Shown here: one piece after another, positions 44,519-53,536 of the stretch
How the letters are laid out: each line of letters opens with the position of its first letter
Numbering within the stretch: the stretch's first letter is position 1
From: Candidatus Gastranaerophilales bacterium
GTDB lineage: Bacteria; Cyanobacteriota; Vampirovibrionia; Gastranaerophilales; Gastranaerophilaceae
Assembly: GCA_944323695.1 (NCBI GenBank)
Contig: CALUTI010000001.1
Coordinates: forward strand, 124,001 to 188,000
Reading direction: 5' to 3'
DNA length: 64,000 nt
The notes under the pieces: generated by a model
The model's input: the letters and a program-made list of their open reading frames with translations, nothing else
Told to the model about the DNA's origin: nothing
Databases searched by the model: none
Position numbers and translations under genes: made by a program

Positions 44519-45548
44519 TTTCTTCAGGGATTTCCGGCATATTTTTTGAACCTTTTACACCCAATTCTTCAATACGATTCAATTGATTAATTATATTATC
44601 TTTTCCGCTGAGCTTTGTAATAACTGAGTTATAAGCATTTTTCATTTTACCTAAATCCGTCAAAAGATCCGAGAATTTATCAATCATACGAGAACAGATT
44701 CTGGAAATTTCAAGCGCATTTTTATTTTGTCTGTCCACAATATGGAAAGAATTTATAATCTTCAAAGCTGCAAGAAGGGTAGACGGAGAAACGGGCATAA
44801 CCTTATTTTTCCAGGCGAAATCCCAGAGCGCGCAATTTTCGCAAAACATCATTGCATAACAGCTTTCAATAGGAATAAACATTAAAACGTAATCCGGAGA
44901 TTTTTCATCCGCGGCATAATCACGCTTTGCAAGCCCTGTGATATGTGCTTTTGTGGATTCAATAAACTGTTTAAGATGAACATCCTTTTCATATTCATTA
45001 TCAGAGTTTACATAGCCTTCAAAAGATGCAAAAGATGTTTTTGAATCTATATAAATACATCTGTTATCCGGAAGATAAACAGTTGCATCGGGACGTCCTT
45101 CAACTGCACCTGCCTGAACCTTGTATTCTTCATCTTTTCTTAGACCTGAAGCTTCAAGTACCCTTTCAAGAACAATCTCTCCCCATTTGCCGGAAGTACG
45201 GTTATCGGATTTCATAACATTAACAAGAGCATTTGCATCCATGGATATTTTTTTGCCTGTTTCAAGGAAATTTTTAATATTCAAATCAAAAACAGTAAAA
45301 TTTTCTTTTTCCTGCTTAAAATTATCCTCCGTTCTTTTTTCAAAATCTTCAATACGCTCTTTGAAAAGTTTAAAAAATTCATCCAGCCGTTCACGATTTT
45401 GTACGGAAAGCTCGTTAGAGTTTTCTTTAAAAATTCTGTTTGCAAGATTTTCAAAATCCGCTCTGTTGTTTTTTTGCGCCACATAAAACGGAATATAAAC
45501 ACAAACCGCTCCGAATACAAATCCCCCGATAAATATTAATATCTCCAT
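44511..45548 (-). CDS. rmuC: DNA recombination protein RmuC
   Basis: A 345-aa protein from ATG 45546-45548 (SD aaggag); the longer in-frame start at 45644 lacks an SD. N-terminal membrane anchor (ILIFIGGFVFGAVCVYIPFY), coiled coil (about 20-110) and a RmuC nuclease-like domain (about 115-310) with GKWGEIVLERVLEASGL, RPDATVYLPDNRCIYIDSK and DYVLMFIPIESCYA. RmuC restricts DNA inversion at short repeats. Length is on the short side of normal. Confidence 0.93.
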   Translation of the reverse strand: MEILIFIGGFVFGAVCVYIPFYVAQKNNRADFENLANRIFKENSNELSVQNRERLDEFFKLFKERIEDFEKRTEDNFKQEKENFTVFDLNIKNFLETGKKISMDANALVNVMKSDNRTSGKWGEIVLERVLEASGLRKDEEYKVQAGAVEGRPDATVYLPDNRCIYIDSKTSFASFEGYVNSDNEYEKDVHLKQFIESTKAHITGLAKRDYAADEKSPDYVLMFIPIESCYAMMFCENCALWDFAWKNKVMPVSPSTLLAALKIINSFHIVDRQNKNALEISRICSRMIDKFSDLLTDLGKMKNAYNSVITKLSGKDNIINQLNRIEELGVKGSKNMPEIPEEIS

Positions 45549-45625
45549 TACATTCTCCTTGTCAAAAATTATACCACAATTGTTGTACATCAAAAAATGT
45601 AACGAAAAATAATTTACAAAAAAAT

Positions 45626-45661
45626 CAACCATGCCGCCAATCATGGTCTAGAGCATGGTTG
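45626..45661. other. Palindromic leader element upstream of the response regulator
   Basis: CAACCATGC (45626-45634) is the exact reverse complement of GCATGGTTG (45653-45661), with ccaatcatgg between them. More catgg/ccatg copies occur at about 45712 and 45744 in the 261-bp gap. It could be a regulator binding site or a structured leader. Nothing else is recognised in 45549-45809. Confidence 0.4.
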
Positions 45662-45809
45662 AGGCATTTTATCAATCCAAAGATGTACGCCAATTTCTCA
45701 AACTGCCATGACTACAATATCAATCGGGGCATGGATGAATTATCCCCTCTAAAAATAGTAGTATATAAAGTGTAGTTGAAGGTTACTAAAAAAATAAAGG
45801 GGAGATAAA

Positions 45810-46508
45810 ATGAGAGAGTTTAGAGGTAAATTAAGAGTATTATTAATTGATGACAACGCAGACCATTTAAGAGGCGTAAAAGAATTAATCACTCTTGAAA
45901 GCAGTTATGATGTAGTTGGAGCAACAACAAGTGCAAATATCGGCATAAACCTCATAAAAAAATATCATCCTGATATCGTGTTAATGGACATAAATATGCC
46001 GGAAAAAGACGGCTTGCAGGCAATTCAAGAAATCGAAAGACTTGGTCTTGACACAAGAGTAATTGCATTGAGCGGCTATGACGATTCAGATTTAATATTC
46101 CGTGCAATGAAGCTTGGTGCAAAAGGTTATATTTTAAAAACCATGGCATCTGCGCAATTAATTTATGCAATAGATGAAGTTGCAGCAGGTAAAATTTATC
46201 TTCCGTCAGCACTTTCTTCAAGATTCTTTGAATATTTCCAAAGCTCTTTCAAAGAAGAAGCAAAATCATCAGATGCAGAAAACCTTCTTACATACTTAAC
46301 AGCACGTGAAGAAGAAGTTCTTGATCTTTTAACACAGGGTAATAACTATAAGGGTATTGCAGGAAAATTATTTATTTCGGAAACTACAGTTAAAACACAC
46401 GTAAATAATATTTTCCAAAAACTTCAGGTTAACGACAGAACACAAGCAGTTTTATACGCATTAAATAACGGTTTTGCAAATAAAAGACGTGCTAAATTAG
46501 CTGTATAA
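45810..46508 (+). CDS. NarL/FixJ-type response regulator
   Basis: A 232-aa protein with a receiver domain (residues 8-125; LLIDDNADH, phospho-acceptor Asp in IVLMDINMPEKDGL, KGYILKTM) and a LuxR-type HTH (about 163-225; LTAREEEVLDLLTQG, ISETTVKTHVNNIF). SD aaagggg is strong. It is probably phosphorylated by the soluble histidine kinase encoded 75 bp downstream. Confidence 0.95.
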   Translation: MREFRGKLRVLLIDDNADHLRGVKELITLESSYDVVGATTSANIGINLIKKYHPDIVLMDINMPEKDGLQAIQEIERLGLDTRVIALSGYDDSDLIFRAMKLGAKGYILKTMASAQLIYAIDEVAAGKIYLPSALSSRFFEYFQSSFKEEAKSSDAENLLTYLTAREEEVLDLLTQGNNYKGIAGKLFISETTVKTHVNNIFQKLQVNDRTQAVLYALNNGFANKRRAKLAV

Positions 46509-46531
46509 AACGGGACAAAAGTAAAGAGGTT

Positions 46532-46568
46532 TTATAAGGTTCAGCTGGTATATGGCTGAACCTTATAA
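46532..46568 (+). other. Perfect 14-bp hairpin between response regulator and kinase
   Basis: TTATAAGGTTCAGC (46532-46545), loop of 9 nt, GCTGAACCTTATAA (46555-46568). No T-run follows, so it is not a standard terminator. The SD of the kinase gene (aagaaagg) lies 3 nt after it. It may set the ratio of regulator to kinase or bind a protein. Confidence 0.7.
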
Positions 46569-46583
46569 CTAAGAAAGGCATCA

Positions 46584-47246
46584 ATGAACGATACGGAAAT
46601 AATAAAACTTCAGGCAAGATGTGTTTCTCATGAAATAAGAAACCACGTTTCAATATGCGAAATGTACACGGAAATTTTGCGCAAAAATCTGGAACGCGAC
46701 GGATATAAAAATCCATCTGCAGAAAATGCGCTTGAATGTATAAAAAAATCCTTAAAAATCATAGGTAATTCTCTTTTAGACCTCAAGTCAATCAACAACT
46801 TATCACCGCAAAACTGCGACTTTAAATTTTTGGTTGAAGAAGGCGTAAGGCTTTCGCAAGCCTACATTCTCGGGAAAAATATAACAATAAACTGTTTTGT
46901 AAAAAATACAGCAACAATTTTTGTTGATGACAACAAATTTCTTGCCTGCGTCGTAAATATTATCAAAAACGGTATTGAAGCCATAGATGCCAAAGGAGAA
47001 ATAAACGTTATCGGAGAAGTTAAAAACAATATCGCACATCTGAGGATTTCAAATAACGGCAAAATGATCTCAAAAGAAAAACAACGAGAAATATTTGAAC
47101 AGGGATTTACCACAAAACCGACCGGCAGCGGACTGGGTTTACATATTTGTAAATCCAATTTAAAGGCACAAAAAGCCGAATTAAAACTGAATAAATCCAC
47201 CAAGTCCGTCACTGAATTTGAAATAACTATACCGGTAATAGTTTGA
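46584..47246 (+). CDS. Soluble sensor histidine kinase
   Basis: A 220-aa kinase without membrane helices or sensor domain. The H-box is VSHEIRNHVSICE with His16; the ATP lid has NIIKNGIEAID, FSTNKP-like FTTKPTGSGLGLHICKSN. The N-terminus lacks room for a PAS or GAF domain, so input must come from a partner protein or from the cytosol directly. It probably pairs with the NarL-type regulator upstream. Confidence 0.92.
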   Translation: MNDTEIIKLQARCVSHEIRNHVSICEMYTEILRKNLERDGYKNPSAENALECIKKSLKIIGNSLLDLKSINNLSPQNCDFKFLVEEGVRLSQAYILGKNITINCFVKNTATIFVDDNKFLACVVNIIKNGIEAIDAKGEINVIGEVKNNIAHLRISNNGKMISKEKQREIFEQGFTTKPTGSGLGLHICKSNLKAQKAELKLNKSTKSVTEFEITIPVIV

Positions 47247-47303
47247 AATATATTTTTTTTATAATAAAATAATTACAGGTAAAAATCTCTAAAAGGAGAA
47301 ACT

Positions 47304-47543
47304 ATGGATAATATTTCTTTATTGGAAGACGGAATAATAATCTTATGTATCGGTATGGGATTTGTATTTTTATTTTTGGTAATAATGGTATATTCTATGA
47401 ATATTATGGCTTTTGCTATCAAAAAAATAAATACTATTTTCCCTGAAGAACTCCCTTCTGAAAATAAATACTCAAAGAAAAATAAGGTTTCTTCAGACAG
47501 TGAAATAGCTCTTGCAGTTGCTCTTGCTTATTCCAAAAGATAA
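47304..47543 (+). CDS. OadG family small membrane protein
   Basis: A 79-aa protein with one membrane helix (IILCIGMGFVFLFLVIMVYS at about 12-31) and a C-terminal tail SEIALAVALAYSKR. The build (helix, PEELP linker, Ala-rich final helix) matches the gamma subunit of oxaloacetate/methylmalonyl-CoA decarboxylase sodium pumps. No alpha or beta subunit is in the window. SD aaaggag is strong. The GH13 gene starts 17 bp downstream. Confidence 0.8.
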   Translation: MDNISLLEDGIIILCIGMGFVFLFLVIMVYSMNIMAFAIKKINTIFPEELPSENKYSKKNKVSSDSEIALAVALAYSKR

Positions 47544-47560
47544 GTATCAGGTTTATATTT

Positions 47561-49615
47561 ATGGGAAATGTATCTTTAAAGAAATTTATTGTTCTTTTGC
47601 TTACACTAATATTTTCATTCAATTATGCGGGTGTATATAATATTGCATCGGCAAAAAACGAATTAAACACACTTATTATCCAGCAGAAAAAACTTTCCGA
47701 ACCGGTAATTCCGCAAAAAATTGAAAAGGAAATAAAGACATCTTTAGCAAAGGTTTACGGTCAGCAAAATGTAGACATAATTTATGCAAACATTGAACGT
47801 ATTGCCCTAAAGACAAAACTTACGCGTTCACAAAGCTTAAAGGATGAGGATTTACAAAGAGCTGACGACTGGTACAAAGACGAAGTAATTTATATATTTT
47901 ACGCCGATCAATTCGGAGTAAAAAATGCCTTTACACCTAACACTTTTAAAGATGACATAAAAATGCTTGATTATTTAAAAGAATTGGGAGTAACGACAAT
48001 TTATATTCTGCCATTTGCAGATTCCCCGATGAAAGATGCTGGCTTTGACGTGCGGGATCCGCGAGATGTCAGGGCAGACCTCGGCGGGATGAAAGAATTC
48101 AAAGAATTTTTAACTGCAGCAAGAGAAAAGGGATTTAAAATAAAAGCAGATTTAGTTCTAAACCACTTTTCAGATGAACACATATGGTTTAAGCAGGCAC
48201 AAAACGGCGACTTAGAGAAGCTAAACTATTTTGTCGTCCGAGAACAAATTCCTGAGTACAAAAGTTATAAAGATGAAAAACTCGGACAAGTTGTAGAATA
48301 CAAAGAACCAAGCGGTAAGATTTCAAAACGACGTCTGATATTCCCTGAAATTACCGAAAACCACTACCGTAAAGTAACAATTAATAATAAAGATTACTAT
48401 TTATACCACACATTTTACCCATTCCAGCTTGATATCAACTGGCAAAACCCGCAGGTGCTTTATTATAACCTTGAAACAATAAGCTTCTGGGCAAACCTTG
48501 GAATAGATATTTTCAGGATGGACGCAATCCCTTACTTGATAAAAGAAGAAGGAACAGACGCGGAAAATCTTGCAAATACACATCGTATAATAAAAATATT
48601 AAGTTTATACCTGCAAGCAGTTGCGCCCCGCTCTGTAATCCAAGCGGAAGCATGCCAGCATCCGAATAAAATTCTTCCATACTTTGGCACAGAACAAAAA
48701 AACAAACAGTCAATAAACGGTCAAGAACGCGAAATAACAAGAACTGATGAAGTTCAAATAGCATATCATTTCCCGTATATGCCGGCGATTTGGGCATCTT
48801 TGGTAGCAGAAGACAACAGCTATTTCTGGAAAGCTTATAAACAAACCCCGCAGATTCCGAATTCCGCAGCATGGGGAATTTTCCTGAGAGTACACGATGA
48901 ATTAACGTTGGAAATGGTAAATGAAAAGACACGTGAACTGTTATTTGAAGGTCTTGCGCCAAAAGGTGCGACATTTAGAAAAGGTTTTGGCGTCAGCGGA
49001 AGAATGGCAAGCTTTTTAGACTATGATCCCGAAAGAATTGGCATGGCATTTTCAATCCTTTTGTCACTTCCCGGTGTCCCGATAATTTACTACGGGGATG
49101 AAATCGGTGCGCAAAATAATTACGCAAACGCAAGACGCAGTGCAAGAATACGCGAATATAAACAAAAGCACAGTAAAAATAAAGTCAAAATGCTAAGCTA
49201 CTTTGACAGCCGTGACATAAACCGCGGACCGATTACGGAAGAAACATTTAAAAAAGCCGTTGAAGAAAAGGGTTCTTATAACAATATAGTTTATGAACGC
49301 GTCAAAAAGCTTATACGCTTAAGAAAATACTATCCTGTAATGACACGCGGCTCATTTGTCGAAATTAAGACGGAATCACCCGAAGTTTTTGCATACGTGA
49401 GAGCATTGGATGATACACGTGTCGTGGTAATAAACAACCTTACTAATAGCAGAATAAAAGCAACTATCAACCTTACCGATGACGATTTCGGCAAAAAAGC
49501 TAAAGAAGTATATTTTTATGATCTTTTGACAGATAAAATGACAAAAGCACAGGTTAAAAACAAACAATTAACCGTTCGCCTAAAGCCTTATGATGCAATG
49601 TGGCTAAAGATGTAA
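47561..49615 (+). CDS. Exported GH13 alpha-amylase family enzyme (trehalose synthase/amylosucrase-like)
   Basis: A 684-aa protein with an N-terminal signal peptide (about residues 1-31). Helical region 33-100; GH13 barrel about 105-560 with YILPFADSPMKDAGFDV, ADLVLNHFSDEH (region I), the nucleophile Asp in IFRMDAIPY (region II), Glu in IQAEACQHP (region III) and FLRVHDELTLE (region IV); C-terminal beta domain 595-684. The region I-IV set resembles trehalose synthase and amylosucrase more than classical amylase. The exported location is unusual for trehalose synthase. Its end overlaps the acyltransferase gene by 28 bp. Confidence 0.88.
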   Translation: MGNVSLKKFIVLLLTLIFSFNYAGVYNIASAKNELNTLIIQQKKLSEPVIPQKIEKEIKTSLAKVYGQQNVDIIYANIERIALKTKLTRSQSLKDEDLQRADDWYKDEVIYIFYADQFGVKNAFTPNTFKDDIKMLDYLKELGVTTIYILPFADSPMKDAGFDVRDPRDVRADLGGMKEFKEFLTAAREKGFKIKADLVLNHFSDEHIWFKQAQNGDLEKLNYFVVREQIPEYKSYKDEKLGQVVEYKEPSGKISKRRLIFPEITENHYRKVTINNKDYYLYHTFYPFQLDINWQNPQVLYYNLETISFWANLGIDIFRMDAIPYLIKEEGTDAENLANTHRIIKILSLYLQAVAPRSVIQAEACQHPNKILPYFGTEQKNKQSINGQEREITRTDEVQIAYHFPYMPAIWASLVAEDNSYFWKAYKQTPQIPNSAAWGIFLRVHDELTLEMVNEKTRELLFEGLAPKGATFRKGFGVSGRMASFLDYDPERIGMAFSILLSLPGVPIIYYGDEIGAQNNYANARRSARIREYKQKHSKNKVKMLSYFDSRDINRGPITEETFKKAVEEKGSYNNIVYERVKKLIRLRKYYPVMTRGSFVEIKTESPEVFAYVRALDDTRVVVINNLTNSRIKATINLTDDDFGKKAKEVYFYDLLTDKMTKAQVKNKQLTVRLKPYDAMWLKM

Positions 49616-50676
49616 GACTTAAGCTTTTTTAAACCTAGGCCGATATAAGTTGTTACAACCATTGTTATAACAAAATACAAATATGTATTTTTAACGGGAT
49701 CATAAATCCAGTATATATCATGGTTTGCTTTTTCTGCGATCGGAATACCGTTGATAAATAAGAAAAATGCTGTTAAAAGATACATAACAAACAAATGATT
49801 TGCCATAATATGGTAGGTCACATTTCCCATATCCTGTAAAAATCTTACATTTTTAAGGTAAGGATAAAGAATTTTAACTGTAAACAAAGACGCCCAGATT
49901 CCGGTCAGACTTGTAAGAATAGGAACAATTCCCCACGTATTAAACTGTCCCCAAACAAGTATATAGCTTAACCCGATTCCCTGCATAGGATCGTAATCCG
50001 TATTAAATAACCACAAAACAGCCTGCAAACCTACTATAAAACCCAGCCACTTTACGGTAAAGATATCATACCTGTCTTTAATATAATTTGTATAAAAATA
50101 ACCGATATATACAAAAAACATTGAAAATACTGTTCTTATAACAACAAGCATAACCGGCGTTTTAGGCAAAAATTCCGCCATAGGTATTGCAATCAGCGCA
50201 AACATCAAAAATGTTGCAAGGTGGAAAAATTTGTTATCCTTCAAGTTTTTCAACTGCCTGAAAACAAATAAAAATACAATAAGCGTCATAAATAACTGTG
50301 TTACGAACCACAAAGGACATGTCAAATCCAGTTCATGCCCGTTTAAAAACGGGGTCAGCAAATAATTTTTAAAAGTAACCGGCATTCCCCAAAATTTCCC
50401 GGTCAACTTTGCAATTATAACCGTAACAATCAAATAAAATACCGTGTAAAGATAATACGGAACCAAAAGACTTTTAACCCTCTTTTTTAAATATAATGCA
50501 GGCTCATTAAGATATTTTTCCTTAAACAAACAACCTGAAATAAAGAAAAATAGCGCAATCTGAAATGAATAAGGCGGGAAAATTCCCAATAGCGAAAATT
50601 CCAAATGCCCCGATACCACAAGCATAATAGCAAGTGCTTTTAATAAAGTCATCTCATTTGTGAAAAATTTGTCCAT
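49588..50676 (-). CDS. Acyltransferase 3 family membrane protein
   Basis: A 362-aa protein from ATG 50674-50676 (MDKFFTNEMTLLKALAIMLV); an upstream TTG would add six residues. About ten membrane helices and the family's N-terminal VVSGHLEFS (His of the catalytic pair) and FFFISGCLFKEKYL are visible. These proteins O-acetylate surface sugars. No SD is seen. Confidence 0.88.
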   Translation of the reverse strand: MDKFFTNEMTLLKALAIMLVVSGHLEFSLLGIFPPYSFQIALFFFISGCLFKEKYLNEPALYLKKRVKSLLVPYYLYTVFYLIVTVIIAKLTGKFWGMPVTFKNYLLTPFLNGHELDLTCPLWFVTQLFMTLIVFLFVFRQLKNLKDNKFFHLATFLMFALIAIPMAEFLPKTPVMLVVIRTVFSMFFVYIGYFYTNYIKDRYDIFTVKWLGFIVGLQAVLWLFNTDYDPMQGIGLSYILVWGQFNTWGIVPILTSLTGIWASLFTVKILYPYLKNVRFLQDMGNVTYHIMANHLFVMYLLTAFFLFINGIPIAEKANHDIYWIYDPVKNTYLYFVITMVVTTYIGLGLKKLKSYIFSHIAS

Positions 50677-50716
50677 AAAATAATTAAAACACAAAAATTT
50701 GTTTTATAATTTAAAT

Positions 50717-51160
50717 ATGAAAACAAAATCCGAAAAAGCAGTTGAACTATTCCATACCGGCTACAATTGTGCACAGTCAGTATTTTGTGCATTCTGCGAG
50801 GACTTCGGGATGGATTTTGAAACGGGATTAAAGCTTTCATCCTCCTTTGGCGGCGGAATGGGAAGATTAAGAGAAGTCTGCGGTGCCGTCAGCGCAATGT
50901 TTATGATAGCAGGACTCAAATACGGCTACATTGAGCCCAATAATGATGTCATTAAACAAGCACACTATGAACGTATTCAAAACTTAGCCGCCAAATTTGA
51001 AGAAAAACACAAAACAATTATCTGCCGTGAAATTCTTGGTCTGCCAAAAGGCAAAGACACACCCGTCCCTTCCAAACGTACAGACGAATACTACCAAACC
51101 CGCCCCTGCGAAAAATGTATTGCTGATGCAGCCCGAATAATTGCTGATTTTATCGCATAA
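50717..51160 (+). CDS. C_GCAxxG_C_C family protein
   Basis: A 147-aa protein with the family Cys pattern: YNCAQSVFCAFC near 14-25, SSFGGGMGRLREVCGAVSA near 42-60 and a terminal CEKCIADAA. The conserved Cys suggest a redox or metal cofactor; its function is unknown. TATAAT at 50705-50710 lies exactly 6 nt before the ATG and no SD is present, so the mRNA should be leaderless. Confidence 0.93.
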   Translation: MKTKSEKAVELFHTGYNCAQSVFCAFCEDFGMDFETGLKLSSSFGGGMGRLREVCGAVSAMFMIAGLKYGYIEPNNDVIKQAHYERIQNLAAKFEEKHKTIICREILGLPKGKDTPVPSKRTDEYYQTRPCEKCIADAARIIADFIA

Positions 51161-51511
51161 CTATTCACATACATGCTCTAATGCTTTTTCTAAAATCAGC
51201 TTAACATGGTGGTCATTTAAAGAATAATATACATTTTTACCTTTTTTCTCTGCTCTGACAAGTTTTGCGACCCTCAAAACCTTCAACTGATGCGATACAG
51301 CCGATTTTGTCATATTCAACAAAACAGCCAGATCCCCCACGCACATCTCACTTTCTTCCAATGCCCACAAAAGCTGAATCCGCGTGCCGTCCCCCATTAC
51401 CTTGAAAAAATCCGACAACTCATACAACAAATTCATCTCCGGCATCTTTGGTCTGACTTTTTCAACAATATCAATATTTATCGCTTCACAATCCGTTCTT
51501 CTGTTCTCCAT
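51161..51511 (-). CDS. ArsR/SmtB family metal-responsive repressor
   Basis: A 116-aa winged-helix regulator from ATG at 51511 (MENRRTD). EMCVGDLAVLLNMTKSAVSH forms helix 3 to the recognition helix; only one Cys remains of the CxC site. The terminal NDHHVKLILEKALEHVCE has the Asp-His...His-Glu set of the alpha5 zinc site of SmtB/CzrA. It is divergent from the metal ATPase gene and two TTGAA-type palindromes lie between them, so it most likely represses both. Confidence 0.93.
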   Translation of the reverse strand: MENRRTDCEAINIDIVEKVRPKMPEMNLLYELSDFFKVMGDGTRIQLLWALEESEMCVGDLAVLLNMTKSAVSHQLKVLRVAKLVRAEKKGKNVYYSLNDHHVKLILEKALEHVCE

Positions 51512-51516
51512 ATTTA

Positions 51517-51612
51517 TATTATACCACAATTGAATAATTGTTCAACTATTGTAAACTTTTATTAATTTCTCGCAATGTGCACTTGACAATTGAACAGTTG
51601 TTCAATTATAAT
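51517..51612. promoter_or_regulatory. Divergent promoters with two ArsR/SmtB operators
   Basis: For the ATPase: TTGACA 51583-51588, 18-bp spacer, TATAAT 51607-51612, with the palindrome attgaacagttgttcaat in the spacer. For the repressor (minus strand): TATAAT at 51518-51523 and TTGAAC 16 bp upstream, with the palindrome ttgaataattgttcaa between them. The operators share TTGAA-N6-TTCAA and overlap the promoters, so binding should block RNA polymerase. Confidence 0.8.
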
Positions 51613-51635
51613 ATTAATAGAATATGAGGTAAAAA

Positions 51636-53513
51636 ATGTGTGACCATCATCATCACGAACATAAACAGGATAGCAAAGAAGTAATAAAGATATCTGCAGC
51701 AGTTGTTGTAATGTTAATAGCCATTTTTTCAGGATTGACGGGCGTAAGCAGACTTTTAATTTTTCTTGCTGCATATTTAATTGCAGGCGGAAAAATTTTA
51801 GTAACAGCTTTTAAAAACATATTAAGGGGCGAAATATTTGACGAAAACTTTTTGATGTGCGCGGCAACACTTGGTGCAATGGCGATAGGTGAATATCCTG
51901 AAGCTGTAATGGTAATGGTTTTGTACAGGTTAGGCGAGTATTTTCAGGACAAAGCCGTTGAAAAATCCCGCAAATCCATTACAGAATTAATGGATATAAG
52001 ACCTGATCATGCAAATGTTGAAGAAAACGGAGAAATTGTAACAAAATCACCTGACAAAGTGAAAATTAACGACATAATAATCGTAAAGGCAGGCGAAAAA
52101 ATCCCGCTTGACGGAACCGTTACGGAAGGGAAAGCTGTTGTAGATACATCAGCCTTAACAGGAGAATCCGTTCCTCAAGAAATAACGGCAGGTGACACAG
52201 CATTAAGCGGATGCATAAATACAAACGGACTTATTAAAATCCGTGTTACAAAAGAATTCACAGAATCAACCGTTTCTAAAATTCTTGAGCTTGTAGAACA
52301 CGCAAATTCAAAGAAGGCAAAAACCGAAAATTTCATCACAAAATTTGCACACTACTACACGCCTGTTGTAGTTTTTGGCGCACTACTTCTTGCGATAATC
52401 CCTCCGCTGCTAACGGGTGATGACTTCAATATATGGATAGAACGCGCGCTGACATTTCTGGTAATTTCATGCCCGTGTGCACTTGTAATTTCAGTACCTC
52501 TTGGATTTTTTGCAGGTATTGGCGGTGCCTCAAGGAACGGCATATTAATTAAGGGAAGCAATTACCTTGAACTTTTATCAAAACCTGACAGCGTTGTTTT
52601 TGACAAAACAGGAACACTTACCAAAGGCAGCTTTAATGTAACAAAAATTGTTCCGCTAAACGATTTTACAAAAGAAGAAGTACTTGAGCTTACAGCATTT
52701 GCAGAAAACTTTTCAAACCACCCGATTGCGCTTTCAATTAAAAAGGCTTACGGGAAAGTAATACCCCCTGACATTATAAAAGATGTTGAAGAAATAGCCG
52801 GAAATGGTGTATCTGCAAACGTAAAAGGCTTTAATATACTTGCAGGGAACTCCAAATTAATGGGAAAATTCAATATAAACTACAAAACTGCTGACGAAGC
52901 AGGAACAATTATTTATACGGCAAAAGACAAGCAATTAATGGGTTATATAGTAATATCAGATGAAATAAAATCCGATTCAAAAGCTGCAATTAGTGAGTTG
53001 AAAAAAGTTGCAAATAATGTTGTAATGCTCACAGGCGACAACGAAAAAACAGCACTCGCAGTTGGAAAAGAACTCGGGATAGAAAAAGTTTATGCACAAT
53101 TACTCCCTGCGGATAAAGTAGAAAAGCTTGAAGAACTTATCCAAAACAAAGAGAAAAATAAGAATGTAATCTTTGCCGGCGACGGAATAAATGATGCACC
53201 GGTTCTTGCAAGAGCAGACATAGGAATTGCAATGGGCGCATTGGGTTCAGATGCAGCAATTGAAGCCGCGGATGTCGTAATTATGGACGACAAACCGTCA
53301 AAAATCCCTGCAGCTGTTAAAATTGCACAAAAAACAATGGCAATAGTAAAACAAAACATTATCTTTGCAATCGGAATTAAGATTCTTTTCTTAATTTTGG
53401 GTGCATTCGGGCATATGACGATGTGGGGAGCTGTTTTTGCAGATGTCGGTGTAACCCTTTTGGCTGTATTGAATTCTCTTAGAGCTTTAAGCAATAAAAA
53501 ACCTCCGGCATAA
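51636..53513 (+). CDS. Heavy-metal-translocating P1B-type ATPase (Zn/Cd/Co class)
   Basis: A 625-aa P-type ATPase. The N-terminus has a metal-binding CDHHHHEH run and no CxxC domain. Landmarks: TGES near 176, the transport motif CPC at 279-281, phosphorylation motif DKTGT at 323-327, HP in NHPIALS, GDGIND in the hinge and an Asp in the last helix region (FADVGVTLLAVLNSLRAL). The set fits ZntA/CadA exporters. It is controlled by the adjacent ArsR-type repressor. Confidence 0.95.
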   Translation: MCDHHHHEHKQDSKEVIKISAAVVVMLIAIFSGLTGVSRLLIFLAAYLIAGGKILVTAFKNILRGEIFDENFLMCAATLGAMAIGEYPEAVMVMVLYRLGEYFQDKAVEKSRKSITELMDIRPDHANVEENGEIVTKSPDKVKINDIIIVKAGEKIPLDGTVTEGKAVVDTSALTGESVPQEITAGDTALSGCINTNGLIKIRVTKEFTESTVSKILELVEHANSKKAKTENFITKFAHYYTPVVVFGALLLAIIPPLLTGDDFNIWIERALTFLVISCPCALVISVPLGFFAGIGGASRNGILIKGSNYLELLSKPDSVVFDKTGTLTKGSFNVTKIVPLNDFTKEEVLELTAFAENFSNHPIALSIKKAYGKVIPPDIIKDVEEIAGNGVSANVKGFNILAGNSKLMGKFNINYKTADEAGTIIYTAKDKQLMGYIVISDEIKSDSKAAISELKKVANNVVMLTGDNEKTALAVGKELGIEKVYAQLLPADKVEKLEELIQNKEKNKNVIFAGDGINDAPVLARADIGIAMGALGSDAAIEAADVVIMDDKPSKIPAAVKIAQKTMAIVKQNIIFAIGIKILFLILGAFGHMTMWGAVFADVGVTLLAVLNSLRALSNKKPPA

Positions 53514-53527
53514 TGTCAGAGGTTTTT
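53496..53527. terminator. Bidirectional terminator between the ATPase and ilvE
   Basis: aaaaaacctc / gaggttttt with a 13-nt loop, overlapping the end of the ATPase gene. A- and T-runs on either side let it serve both convergent genes. Confidence 0.8.
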
Positions 53528-53536
53528 AACAGATAT

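Noticed and set aside
50676-50694. Longer start of the acyltransferase at a TTG
   Set aside because: No SD and the ATG at 50676 gives the usual family N-terminus.
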